NCBI GenBank assembly: GCA_964390065.1
Contig: CAYMGX010000043.1
Coordinates: 1 to 32,156 of the forward strand
DNA from: JAAZBG01 sp964390065
Lineage (GTDB): Bacteria; Fibrobacterota; Chitinivibrionia; Chitinivibrionales; Chitinispirillaceae
Direction: 5' to 3'
Length of the DNA: 32,156 nt
Shown: in pieces, positions 16,405-25,179 of the stretch
How the letters are laid out: each line of letters opens with the position of its first letter
Position numbering within the stretch: the stretch's first letter is position 1
The notes under the pieces: model-generated
Databases searched by the model: none
The model's input: only the letters and a program-made list of their open reading frames with translations
Told to the model about the DNA's origin: nothing
Position numbers and translations under genes: made by a program

Positions 16405-17208
16405 CTACCGTGCTCTCCCCTGCCCGTCAAACGATCGTGACCTGGCATTATTTGTTCCCGGTCTTTGCTGCTGACGCATTTCACGTTTTATCACTGATGA
16501 ATAGTTTCCGATCGTTATCCCATAATAGCCATCACCACGACCTTTAAAGTCTGGATTGACAAATTTGGTAATACTGCTATGAATAACAACCATGCTGAGC
16601 CGGAATGGATTGTCTCTTGTATGTAAACAGTACAGATCGCTGCCTTCAACGTTCTCACCATGTACACCTGTTGCAGCAGTGACCTTTTTCACCGTACCGT
16701 AAAACATTCTCTTTTCAGTTGTATACTTACAATATATTTGTATCGAATCATTAAGTCGTATCTGATACCAGTCAGTCTGATCGTAATTTTCTGATGGTGG
16801 AAGTACGGGAAAGAAGAGTTCACGAGTTCCCGAGAAACCGAAATTCGAGACAATTCCGGTAATCCAGGGCCCATTAAGTAGTCGTGATGACCCGGCGGTG
16901 ACAGCTGACGGACGATGATTTGAAAGCTTTAGTCCGACAATAAAGCCATTTGACGGCATCGGAAACGGTACTTTGACCCCATCAAGACCGGTAAATTTGA
17001 AATTAAAAATCTGTTCACCACTTACATTATCAATACTGACCAGCTCAACGGGACTACTGATACCATTTTGTGAACCGTTATCCTTATTGTACCAGACCCT
17101 TAGCTCTGCACGATCTCCTGTAGCCGGAGCTGACGGAGCCGAAGATAGTACAGTTGTCATCATACTGATCATTGCTACCGCAAATATTTTACTATTCTTG
17201 AAATTCAT
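16405..17208 (-). CDS. Exported protein of unknown function
   Basis: A 267-aa protein with a probable Sec signal peptide: basic MNFKNSK, a hydrophobic core through residue 22, and cleavage likely near SSAPSAPA (22-29). The mature part is rich in beta-forming residues with few charges until the C-terminus. The tail (about 240-267) is basic and low in complexity, with RQQQRPG and SRSFDGQGRAR. I do not recognise a family. The start overlaps the end of the upstream lipoprotein gene by 17 bases, so it is the third member of a co-transcribed set with the TIGR02147 regulator and the lipoprotein. That linkage suggests an envelope or secreted role. A carbohydrate-binding-like fold is conceivable but not supported by any motif I can name. 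Confidence 0.65.
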   Translation of the reverse strand: MNFKNSKIFAVAMISMMTTVLSSAPSAPATGDRAELRVWYNKDNGSQNGISSPVELVSIDNVSGEQIFNFKFTGLDGVKVPFPMPSNGFIVGLKLSNHRPSAVTAGSSRLLNGPWITGIVSNFGFSGTRELFFPVLPPSENYDQTDWYQIRLNDSIQIYCKYTTEKRMFYGTVKKVTAATGVHGENVEGSDLYCLHTRDNPFRLSMVVIHSSITKFVNPDFKGRGDGYYGITIGNYSSVIKREMRQQQRPGTNNARSRSFDGQGRAR

Positions 17209-18571
17209 TCACCATTACCTGTTTCGACATAAAATCATAAACAACATCAGACTTACCCGATGTTGACTCATAAATTCCTGTAAACTTTTTTTCGACATAA
17301 TCAATTCTGCCGGTAAGTAAACCTATGTCATTCTGTCCATAATCAATAAGTCCAACAATAGTGACACCTGATGGAATCTCGCCTTTTTGTAGCAGTTTGT
17401 CGGGTAGTATGGAAATTTTCATACCCTTTACCGTATCAGAAACATTCTGAAGTACCCGCATTACCCGGGCTAATCTATTCTGATTGTGATCATAACGATC
17501 AGTACCGCATACTGAATAAAAGATACAATTATCAGATTCATGGTCACTTTTTCTTTCCGAAATAAGCACTACGGAATCACTTGACTCAGGTGCAGTTACA
17601 TAACTGATATCCTCAATACGAACACCATCGAGAATTGTTGATTTTGAAAATCCTCTTATTCTGTTATCCTTTACATTTTGAAAAGAATTATCAGTTCCCG
17701 GATCAAAATCAATATTCATGGCTATTGATTTACCGGTAGCTACATCCCGGTAATCACCCTGAAAATTTATAATAGGCATTCCGTTTGAAGCAGTATACAA
17801 TCCGCTGTCACTATCAAGCCCTGTGTAAAGCTCTTTACTACTGATTGTATCTCCTGAAAAAAGCTCCCTGCTCAGTGAATAAATGATTTTTGATGTATCA
17901 AATTTTACCGGAGTAATAGTAACATTTTTAAATGTAGCTTCCGGTATAAACCAGTTGTCATTTTTAGCATTGGAAGTATCCTGACTTACCGTTATGATTG
18001 AAGACCTTATCGTGTCAGTATTCAACCTGATTACGATCTGCGGCACAATGTCACTGACACCGATAGTATCAAGCCGCTTTACATATGTGGTATCTTCAAC
18101 GTTTAATGTATCAATGAAATAAAACTTTTGGTAGCAGATATAATTTTTAATTATCACAGCACCATCAGATGGCATGACCACGGTATCTGATTTTGCAACT
18201 TTGTTAATTACAGAATCATTAATCAGCAATAGTTTAGGCCGGATAACCGTGTCATACAGCGTATCAATTGTGTAAATTGTATCGTAAGAATAGACGGTGT
18301 CTTCTTCAAATGCAGCATAATATTTCGCTAATGCTTTTTTTGATACATACGCAGATGAAAAGTCGGCACTCAGTTGAGACTCACCATTTACAAGATAATG
18401 TGATGGAAGCCATTTATCTGCGGTATCAAAAACACCCCATGCTTTTTCAAGACAAGTGCCTAAAACAACAGGATTACCGGTTTCAGTTCCTCCCGTATAG
18501 TTGACACTACAATCAAGCAGTAATAACAAAGCAAGAAACAGATAAACACCACTGTACTTTTTGATCTTCAT
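17192..18571 (-). CDS. Lipoprotein with GGTETGN motif, partner of a TIGR02147 regulator
   Basis: I chose ATG 18571, whose ATGA overlaps the stop of the upstream gene by four bases, over the in-frame TTG at 18580; this gives 459 aa. Residues 1-20 are a basic start plus a Leu-rich core ending LLLLLDC, so Cys21 is the likely lipidated residue despite the unusual Asp before it. GGTETGNP follows at 26-33, a motif I associate with Fibrobacterota lipoproteins. A Tyr/Thr/Asp-rich stretch with repeated DTIY/DTLY/DTV units lies at about 90-110. The rest has no family I recognise. Overlaps on both sides tie it tightly to the regulator upstream and the exported protein downstream. Function unknown; anchoring in the envelope is inferred. 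Confidence 0.72.
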   Translation of the reverse strand: MKIKKYSGVYLFLALLLLLDCSVNYTGGTETGNPVVLGTCLEKAWGVFDTADKWLPSHYLVNGESQLSADFSSAYVSKKALAKYYAAFEEDTVYSYDTIYTIDTLYDTVIRPKLLLINDSVINKVAKSDTVVMPSDGAVIIKNYICYQKFYFIDTLNVEDTTYVKRLDTIGVSDIVPQIVIRLNTDTIRSSIITVSQDTSNAKNDNWFIPEATFKNVTITPVKFDTSKIIYSLSRELFSGDTISSKELYTGLDSDSGLYTASNGMPIINFQGDYRDVATGKSIAMNIDFDPGTDNSFQNVKDNRIRGFSKSTILDGVRIEDISYVTAPESSDSVVLISERKSDHESDNCIFYSVCGTDRYDHNQNRLARVMRVLQNVSDTVKGMKISILPDKLLQKGEIPSGVTIVGLIDYGQNDIGLLTGRIDYVEKKFTGIYESTSGKSDVVYDFMSKQVMVNEFQE

Positions 18572-19419
18572 TTTTCGCAAACCCGTTTTGTTAACTTTAC
18601 AGAAACAGGAAAGATCTGAAGATTAAATTGTGCAATCGTTCCATTATCATTTTCGCTTTCAGCCAATTCGAGTATTTCCTTACGCATTGCCTGAATCTTC
18701 TCTATTGCTACTTTGTAATTTTCATCAGATAAGTTGATTGTCACACTCGAAATATCCCTCATCTCGCGGGGAATTCTTTCTATCGACTCTGCAGCAAGCC
18801 GCATCATTTCCTTATGATAATTAGCAACCGCTACAGACCTCACTTGTGGACCTGTAGTTAAAGATAATGCATTCTGTTTATAAGTGCCATCACTTTTTAA
18901 TTCAATAAAGTTTAATCGTACCAATAACTCCACCGACCGTTCTGCATCCAGCGCTCTGATTGGCGGAATAACACATGACGCAAGTTTTTTGTAATCTCCA
19001 TGAAAATTAACTGCCGTAACAAGCTCACGAATAACCGGATTGTACCATGTTGAGTAATAATCCAGCTCTGGTGCTTCCATGAGTTTTGCATTTGAACGGC
19101 TTCTGTATTTTACGATTTTTGCAAGATAACTGTTTTTCTCTTCAAGTGTTTTACTTTGATTAAGGAAAACGAGGTTTTCAAAGTAATCCGATTCTTTTTT
19201 ATTCAGACTGAATGCCTTGCAGGTTTTAAAAATACTCTCTTTTGTCAAATTCCGTTCACCATCAATAACAAGTTTGAGAAAATTAGGAGATTTAAACCCG
19301 GCTTTTTGTGAAAACAACCGATAGGAATAAAAAGCGCATTCACTTTTTTTCTGAGCGAATATATCCCTCAGGAATTCCCGGTAATCAATGTAATCAAATA
19401 TTACAATTTTTTTATCCAT
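18568..19419 (-). CDS. TIGR02147 family protein (putative transcriptional regulator)
   Basis: This 283-aa protein matches the TIGR02147 family in length and sequence pattern: an opening IFDYIDYREFLRD, then SYRLFSQKAGFKSPNFLKLVIDGERNLT, and later EMMRLAAESIERIPREMRDISSVTI. The family is, to my knowledge, largely restricted to Fibrobacter and relatives, where it forms a large paralogous group. The N-terminal third looks like a helix-turn-helix (FSQKAGFKSPNFLKLVIDG), which suggests DNA binding. It is the first gene of an overlapping minus-strand set, coupled to the lipoprotein by ATGA. Such pairing suggests the regulator controls, or senses the status of, the surface proteins it travels with. 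Family assignment is confident; mechanism is inference. Confidence 0.88.
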   Translation of the reverse strand: MDKKIVIFDYIDYREFLRDIFAQKKSECAFYSYRLFSQKAGFKSPNFLKLVIDGERNLTKESIFKTCKAFSLNKKESDYFENLVFLNQSKTLEEKNSYLAKIVKYRSRSNAKLMEAPELDYYSTWYNPVIRELVTAVNFHGDYKKLASCVIPPIRALDAERSVELLVRLNFIELKSDGTYKQNALSLTTGPQVRSVAVANYHKEMMRLAAESIERIPREMRDISSVTINLSDENYKVAIEKIQAMRKEILELAESENDNGTIAQFNLQIFPVSVKLTKRVCEK

Positions 19420-19448
19420 TTCAACCAGTTTGAACTACTTTCTCTTTT

Positions 19449-19494
19449 AATAAAGAAAGAATCAGCAGCAGACACTATGTCTCTGCTGCTGATT
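19449..19494 (-). terminator. Strong rho-independent terminator of the VIT-domain gene
   Basis: AATCAGCAGCAGA (19460-19472) and TCTGCTGCTGATT (19482-19494) form a perfect 13-bp stem with a 9-base loop. Read on the minus strand it is followed by TCTTTCTTTATT. It lies about 50 bases after the stop of the gene at 19542-21932 and separates that gene from the TIGR02147 set downstream. Confidence 0.85.
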
Positions 19495-19541
19495 CCGGTC
19501 TCAACTACATGTTCTTTTTCAGAACATCCTCAGCACGCTTA

Positions 19542-21932
19542 CTACCTTCCAGTCAAGGTCACCCTGAATGAACTGTTTCCAGCTTCCGGTGATGACAATG
19601 TCATAAGATAATTGCCGCTGCGAATAGCTCTGCAATTATCATGTACATTTATTGACAGCGAATTTACACCACCAGACAATGATATATCCTTACTGTATAC
19701 AAGTTTCCCACTAAGATCAAACAACCGTGCTGTAAGAATTCCTGCTTTCACTGACGGTACAATCAGATTAATTGTATTGTTCTTCATTGATACTGTTACC
19801 GTTTTTGATACCTGAATGGTTTTTCTGTTGATAACAGGCAACAGGTCAAGATTCATAAGGTCTCTCAAGCTGATATCGTCAATGGATATCCCGTCACCCG
19901 TAGTAACAATATTTGATTCAACCGTAACCATATCTACCGTAGATTTTAGTACCACTTGATTTGTCAACCTTATTGCGCCTGTAGTCACTGTGTTTACGAC
20001 AGTATCAGTCCACAACGCAACACCCGGTTCAAGTGCCAGAAGACTTGTCTGTGTTGTCGTTATACCATATTTCAAGCCGATATCAATAATTGACTGCCAG
20101 TATTGATTGAGATTTGTTATTGCATAATACTTTGCAGATGTAAATGCATGACTAACATCATACAGGTTTCTGTAAGCCGAACTTGCGGGATTGAAATCAG
20201 GTTTGACAGTTAACTCTTTTGTAAACCACATGCCACCAAGTTTGCCTTTGATATTCACTTTGAACGATTTGGTATAAAGTGATGCAAGATGCCCTGCTAT
20301 GCGCAGATTTCTGATATTCATATATGACGATGGATAATACACCCCATCCATAATCATCGCATTATTATAATAGTAATAGGAGGCATCAGTACAGTAATAA
20401 ATATCATTAAGGCCCTCGCTTGTGATCTGTAGTTTCTGAAGTCCTGAATAATTGGAGTTTCCGTATAGTGGTGGAAGATATGGTACCATAACTCTCTTGC
20501 CATCGACAACTTTGTATGAATAACTGATTGCAGAAGCATTCAGAAGATCAGCAAGCCTGAAACCTCCTGTCAACTGTGCAACAGAGTACAGTGACGATGA
20601 ACCATCAATAGTAAATATTGTCGCATCTGTTGTGTCGGCAATCGTTCTGAGATTTTTGACTAAAACCTGTTGGGGACTTAGTACGCCAGTAGCTATCGCG
20701 GTAGTATTATACTCAAGCAAGTCGGAAATAAGAATAATAGTACCTTTAGGTTCTTGCGCAATTGCTTTATTAAGAAGCATTTCAGTCGGTGCTACACCAG
20801 ACGGTGTAATGGAATTAACAAGTTGCATCGCAGCAGCGAGGTTTTCCTTTGATGCTGCGCGGGGTGAATCAAAGACAGAAATGACCGATTCACCTATACC
20901 AATAAGAACATTAAACTTATCGGATGATGCGACATATTGACGTAACGCGAGAACCGCATATTTCTTTGCATTTTCCCAAATTGCAACATCTTTATAATAA
21001 TCGGGTATAATCGCTCTGTTTTTATAATAGACGGTATCTTTGTCAAGTGTTTTACAACGGACATCAAGTGCGATTATTTTCGTAGTTGGCTCATTTTCGA
21101 AGATTACCGCATTGTCATCAAGTTCTGTTGTGAATCCGGCACTGAACTTATCTGCAATAGTATCATATCCGGTCCAGACATATGGATCAGTACCTGAAAT
21201 ATCAGCGGTAGTAATAACACAGGTGTCAAGTCGACGCAAATCTGCAGACTCAATTGTAAGCGGCTTTGATGCCGAAAATTCGCCTCTTGATACAGTGCCG
21301 GTAGTGACATTATATGTTTTATTATCACCTGCGACATATGACATTGTTACTGCAGGGTACTTATTTACACCAGTAAAGTTGCTACTATCATACATAAATG
21401 GCACTGATGCCTTCAATAGTGAGCTTTTAGAATCATCTGTAAAGGTATGCTGAAATTCAATTTCTATGCGTCTGGAACTATTTGCCAAAGCAGGAAATAT
21501 TCTTAACGAGTAGCATCCATTACCACTATATGTCAATAATGCCGGATCACGTCTTGTTCCAACAATCGAATTGTATTGCTGGGTAGCTAGATCTTTTCTC
21601 TGAACATACGCTTTCACCGGTTTATCATTTATCCAGAGCCACATATTTTGCGCAACATAACTTTCAGGTAAAGAAAAACTCGCTGTGATCTCAATAGAAT
21701 CATTTGCGGGCACAACTCGCTGAGCATATGGAACAGGTGTAATGGAAAGTGATACTTTTGTATTGATCAACCCATAGGAAACCTGATTTGCGATATGAAT
21801 TGAGTCGACACTTGTCTGGTAGTTAATTCCTTCCCTGACACTGCGTGAATAAAAGGCCCCGAAATTTAGTGATGCGATTACCGCATTGGCGCATAGCAGA
21901 ACTCCTGCTGCTGCAGATATAATTTTAAACAT
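19542..21932 (-). CDS. Exported VIT-domain protein with degenerate vWA-like region and C-terminal sorting-type domain
   Basis: A 796-aa protein. Residues 1-21 are a signal peptide. Residues about 30-165 are a VIT domain: WLWINDKPVKAYVQRKDLA, QQYNSIVGTRRDPALLTY and CYSLRIFP follow its consensus closely. The part at about 280-410 aligns with a vWA domain: ALD (Asp290), PTE (Thr383) and LISDLLEYN (Asp404) occupy metal-site positions. The DxSxS loop is DVRCK, so the metal site is incomplete. The last 85 residues (ARLFDLSGKLVYS, SLSINV, SGNYLMTL) resemble type A sorting domains of type IX secretion substrates. GGAGGAG precedes the ATG. VIT-vWA proteins are usually exported and interact with other proteins; the ligand here is unknown. 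It is monocistronic with its own terminator. Confidence 0.82.
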   Translation of the reverse strand: MFKIISAAAGVLLCANAVIASLNFGAFYSRSVREGINYQTSVDSIHIANQVSYGLINTKVSLSITPVPYAQRVVPANDSIEITASFSLPESYVAQNMWLWINDKPVKAYVQRKDLATQQYNSIVGTRRDPALLTYSGNGCYSLRIFPALANSSRRIEIEFQHTFTDDSKSSLLKASVPFMYDSSNFTGVNKYPAVTMSYVAGDNKTYNVTTGTVSRGEFSASKPLTIESADLRRLDTCVITTADISGTDPYVWTGYDTIADKFSAGFTTELDDNAVIFENEPTTKIIALDVRCKTLDKDTVYYKNRAIIPDYYKDVAIWENAKKYAVLALRQYVASSDKFNVLIGIGESVISVFDSPRAASKENLAAAMQLVNSITPSGVAPTEMLLNKAIAQEPKGTIILISDLLEYNTTAIATGVLSPQQVLVKNLRTIADTTDATIFTIDGSSSLYSVAQLTGGFRLADLLNASAISYSYKVVDGKRVMVPYLPPLYGNSNYSGLQKLQITSEGLNDIYYCTDASYYYYNNAMIMDGVYYPSSYMNIRNLRIAGHLASLYTKSFKVNIKGKLGGMWFTKELTVKPDFNPASSAYRNLYDVSHAFTSAKYYAITNLNQYWQSIIDIGLKYGITTTQTSLLALEPGVALWTDTVVNTVTTGAIRLTNQVVLKSTVDMVTVESNIVTTGDGISIDDISLRDLMNLDLLPVINRKTIQVSKTVTVSMKNNTINLIVPSVKAGILTARLFDLSGKLVYSKDISLSGGVNSLSINVHDNCRAIRSGNYLMTLSSPEAGNSSFRVTLTGR

Positions 21933-22334
21933 CCTATCTCCTCCATTGAAGAACTCGTTTCTCTCCCTGGAACAATGCCAGAGGCGTAATAAAAAACAGG
22001 CAGATGCATCTGGTATAAAGATACCTAACGGTACCTGTACTGTCTACACTTCAAGCAATTATCTGTATTCTTGTGTATACAGGCAATTAAATGATGATTA
22101 GATGTATATCATTGATATTTAAAGATAATTAATAAACAAAAATATTTTGCATATTCATTAATGCCACGTTTGTGATAGGGACAAGGCATGCCTTGCCCCT
22201 ATCAGCCTGTACAAAACATTGTTTACCCATGCATTAAACGTTGCACCGGTGCCGATTGTGCACCGCAAATCAGAAAACATCAATAATATGGTGTACATAA
22301 CAAAAATTTATTTATATTCCTATTAACTGTTTAA
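21933..22334. promoter_or_regulatory. Divergent intergenic region between the VIT gene and the ABC ATPase pair
   Basis: About 400 bases between divergently transcribed genes should carry both promoters. No gene was found. The ribosome binding site of the minus-strand gene is at its left edge. The clearest structure is the 32-base palindrome at 22173-22204, listed separately. The right half is very AT-rich. No confident -35/-10 pairs were identified. Confidence 0.4.
22173..22204. repeat. 32-base near-perfect palindrome
   Basis: Fifteen-base arms (TGATAGGGACAAGGC at 22173-22187 and GCCTTGCCCCTATCA at 22190-22204) are complementary except at one position and meet at a GGCATGCC core. There is no flanking T-run. 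The form, a short GC-rich palindrome in an AT-rich intergenic spot, is typical of dispersed palindromic repeats. No second copy was noticed in this window. Confidence 0.65.
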
Positions 22335-23330
22335 GTGATTAAATCTCAGTCTGGAGAGCGCTTGTCAACCTGTCTTTCATGTAACGATCTGCATGTTTCC
22401 TTTAAAATGCCCGATTATACTGCTCATGCAGTCAGAGGCGTTACATTCGAGATTCCGGAAAGACAGACGATCAGTATTGTCGGTGAATCGGGATGTGGAA
22501 AAACGATGACCGCGTTGTCGTTACTGCGTCTTGTTCCCGAACCCTACGGTGTTATTCACAGAGGATCAATATTTTTTGAAGATCGTGATATTCTGCAATT
22601 GAAGAAGGATGAGCTCAGACGTTTACGGGGCGGGAAAATTTCAATGATTTTTCAGGATCCGATGACATCACTGAATCCACTCATTATCTGTGGTAAACAA
22701 ATTACCGAAATGATTGAATGCCATACGACCTTAAACCCTAAAGAGACTGTAGACCGGACCCTGCAACTGCTTGGTGAGGTAGGTATTTCAGAGCCATCAC
22801 GCACATTTTCAAGCTACCCGCATCAATTGAGTGGCGGAATGCGTCAGAGGGTGATGATTGCCATGGCATTATCCTGTTCACCACGGCTTCTTATTGCTGA
22901 TGAACCTACGACTGCTCTTGACGTAACGGTTCAGGCTAAAATCCTTGACCTTCTTTATAATTTGCAGCATGCAAAAAACATGTCGATGATGCTCATTACA
23001 CATAATCTTGGGATCGTTGCCGATATTGCAAATCAGGTAATTGTTATGTACGGTGGTGAAATCATGGAATTTGCACCCGTTACGAGCCTTTTTAATGCTC
23101 CGGCTCATCCATATACCAAAAACCTGCTTGAAACCATTCCACACACCGATAATAAAAAAGGCAGACTTCAGGTGATCCCCGGTGATGTCCCTACATTGCG
23201 GAATATTCCATCGGGTTGCCCGTTTAATCCCAGATGCTCTATGGCTATGGATCGATGCCGGAAAGAGCATCCACCACTATACAATCTGGATACCACACAT
23301 ACCGTGAGATGTTTTCTCTATGACAAATAA
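22335..23330 (+). CDS. OppD/DppD-type peptide ABC transporter ATP-binding protein
   Basis: This 331-aa nucleotide-binding subunit has Walker A GESGCGKT (about 51-58), the Q-loop in MIFQDPMTSLNP, signature LSGGMRQR, Walker B LLIADEP, and the H-loop His in LITHNLG. The C-terminal Cys-rich extension GCPFNPRC...C is typical of Opp/Dpp ATPases. It should energise uptake of oligopeptides or nickel-like cargo together with a second ATPase encoded next, which it overlaps by 11 bases. The GTG start at 22335 has no ribosome binding site. An in-frame TTG at 22362 follows GGAGAG closely, so the exact start is uncertain by 9 residues. Permease and binding-protein genes are absent from the window. Confidence 0.88.
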   Translation: MIKSQSGERLSTCLSCNDLHVSFKMPDYTAHAVRGVTFEIPERQTISIVGESGCGKTMTALSLLRLVPEPYGVIHRGSIFFEDRDILQLKKDELRRLRGGKISMIFQDPMTSLNPLIICGKQITEMIECHTTLNPKETVDRTLQLLGEVGISEPSRTFSSYPHQLSGGMRQRVMIAMALSCSPRLLIADEPTTALDVTVQAKILDLLYNLQHAKNMSMMLITHNLGIVADIANQVIVMYGGEIMEFAPVTSLFNAPAHPYTKNLLETIPHTDNKKGRLQVIPGDVPTLRNIPSGCPFNPRCSMAMDRCRKEHPPLYNLDTTHTVRCFLYDK

Positions 23331-24324
23331 TGAACCTGACAAAAAGTATCCGGTAGTAACTGTTGATAACCTCAGAGTTCACTATCCTGTTCGTAAAGGT
23401 GTTTTCGGAAAAACATCTGGATATGTAAAAGCGGTTGATTCGATATCGTTTACAATTAATACAGGTGATGTGTTTGCACTGGTTGGTGAATCCGGCTGTG
23501 GAAAGACGACTGCGGCACAAGCAGTCCTTGGTTTGAACCACATTACGGATGGACGTGTTCAGCTTTACTTAAGTAATTTCAGTAACAAACCGGTCGAATG
23601 GGTTTCACTTGACCAGAAAGCCCGGAGAGTAATCCGCAAACACATTCAAATTGTTTTTCAGGATCCCTATAGTTCACTCAACCCCCGTCTTACTATCGGT
23701 TCCATCCTTGAAGAACCACTTCAGATACACAATCTTTATAATAAACAGGATCGGAAAAATATTGTTGTAAACCTGATGCAACAGGTTGGACTTTCAACAG
23801 AATACCTGACACGATACCCCCATGAATTCAGCGGCGGTCAGCGTCAGCGGGTCGGTATTGCAAGAGCTTTGGCTACAAATCCTCAATGCATTGTCGCTGA
23901 CGAACCGGTAAGTGCTCTTGACGTTTCGATACAGGCTCAGATTATTAACCTTATGCAGGATCTGCAGACAACTCATAATCTTACACAACTGTTTATTTCC
24001 CACGATCTCGCTGTGGTTCGTCATCTTGCAAATAAAGTCGCTGTAATGTACCTTGGTAAAATTGTTGAATCAGGGTCCGACGAACAGATATTTACAAATC
24101 CAAAACATCCCTACACAATGCTTCTGCTTGACAGTATTCCAATTCCCGGAAAAGGTCGTCTCCATAAAAAAAAACCGAATGAACTTGAACTGATTTCTAA
24201 TACGACAGGATGCAGTTTTTATCCCCGGTGCAACAGACGCAGCTCAGGTTGCCTTGACACAGTACCGGAATTAAAAGATCTTGACGATGACAACAATCAT
24301 TGCTGCGCATGCATAAACATATAA
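23320..24324 (+). CDS. OppF/DppF-type peptide ABC transporter ATP-binding protein
   Basis: This 334-aa second ATPase of the pair has Walker A GESGCGKT (about 55-62), IVFQDPYSSLNPR, signature FSGGQRQR, Walker B CIVADEP and LFISHDLA. The C-terminal extension GCSFYPRC with several further Cys follows the Opp/Dpp pattern. It overlaps the preceding gene by 11 bases. As in other Opp systems the two ATPases should form a heterodimer on permeases encoded elsewhere. The cargo is unknown. A long perfect hairpin follows the stop. Confidence 0.9.
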   Translation: MTNNEPDKKYPVVTVDNLRVHYPVRKGVFGKTSGYVKAVDSISFTINTGDVFALVGESGCGKTTAAQAVLGLNHITDGRVQLYLSNFSNKPVEWVSLDQKARRVIRKHIQIVFQDPYSSLNPRLTIGSILEEPLQIHNLYNKQDRKNIVVNLMQQVGLSTEYLTRYPHEFSGGQRQRVGIARALATNPQCIVADEPVSALDVSIQAQIINLMQDLQTTHNLTQLFISHDLAVVRHLANKVAVMYLGKIVESGSDEQIFTNPKHPYTMLLLDSIPIPGKGRLHKKKPNELELISNTTGCSFYPRCNRRSSGCLDTVPELKDLDDDNNHCCACINI

Positions 24325-24329
24325 CCTGG

Positions 24330-24381
24330 ACGATCACCTGTTATACCTGAACCGGATGGTTCAGGTATAACAGGTGATCGT
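24330..24381. terminator. 24-bp perfect hairpin between convergent genes
   Basis: Arms 24330-24353 and 24358-24381 are exactly complementary over 24 bases around a GGAT loop. The structure begins 6 bases after the oppF-like stop and ends 31 bases before the stop of the convergent cyclophilin gene. It is a natural bidirectional terminator by position, although neither side has a strong T-run. Confidence 0.6.
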
Positions 24382-24412
24382 TACCATACAACGTTTAAGC
24401 TGTTTCCAGAAG

Positions 24413-24985
24413 TTATTTAGTGTCGGTCAGCGGTGGCAGAATAGCAGCGGATTTAATAACAACCGGAGTTACCGGTACATCAGTCATCATTCCCTTTGAG
24501 GTTTTCGGAGCTTTCGCAATTGCATCAACAATATCCATACCCTGAATAACCTTACCAAATACACAATATCCATATCCGGAACTTGATGTATTCTTATGGT
24601 CAAGAGCCGGATTATCCACTACATTGATAAAAAATTGAGCAGTTGAGGAATTCGGATTACTTTTTCGTGCCATTGCAACAGTACGGCGTACATTTTTTAC
24701 TTTATTATGTGCTTCATTCTGAATTGGTGCTTTGGTTTCTTTTTCTTTCATATCAGCGGTCAAGCCACCACCCTGAATCATAAAACCATCAATTACCCGA
24801 TGAAAAATAGTGCCATTATAAAACCCGCTATTGACATACCCTAAAAAGTTTTCTACCGTTTTTGGTGCAGTGGTACTATCGAGGCGAATAATAATATCAC
24901 CCATAGTCGTTTGCAGTTTCACTTCAGGATTTGAAGCAAGTGCAATTGAACAAAATAAGGCTAAGGCAGCAAGCATTTTGATCAT
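24413..24985 (-). CDS. Cyclophilin-type peptidyl-prolyl cis-trans isomerase, exported
   Basis: This 190-aa protein has an N-terminal signal sequence (MIKMLAALALFCSIALAS) and a complete small bacterial cyclophilin domain from about residue 21. Key segments are FHRVIDGFMIQGGG, which contains the catalytic Arg, then STAQFFINVVDNPALDH and YCVFGKVIQGMDIVD. It catalyses proline isomerisation during folding of exported proteins, in the periplasm as judged from the signal peptide. GGAGG lies about 9 bases before the ATG. It is a single-gene unit convergent with the ABC ATPase pair. Confidence 0.93.
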   Translation of the reverse strand: MIKMLAALALFCSIALASNPEVKLQTTMGDIIIRLDSTTAPKTVENFLGYVNSGFYNGTIFHRVIDGFMIQGGGLTADMKEKETKAPIQNEAHNKVKNVRRTVAMARKSNPNSSTAQFFINVVDNPALDHKNTSSSGYGYCVFGKVIQGMDIVDAIAKAPKTSKGMMTDVPVTPVVIKSAAILPPLTDTK

Positions 24986-25179
24986 AGTTTTTTACCTCCG
25001 AAGTTTTCTGTTATAAACATTGTGTCGGGAATTATACTTGTTAAAATATATCATCCTTAATGCATGAACAATTTCTTTTCTTTCGTCCTGAACGCTGATG
25101 TTAATTCAATTGGATATCGTAGTTAAAATGTGTATATTGATCACTCCACATTGCGGGATTACTAGTCAGACAGATCACT

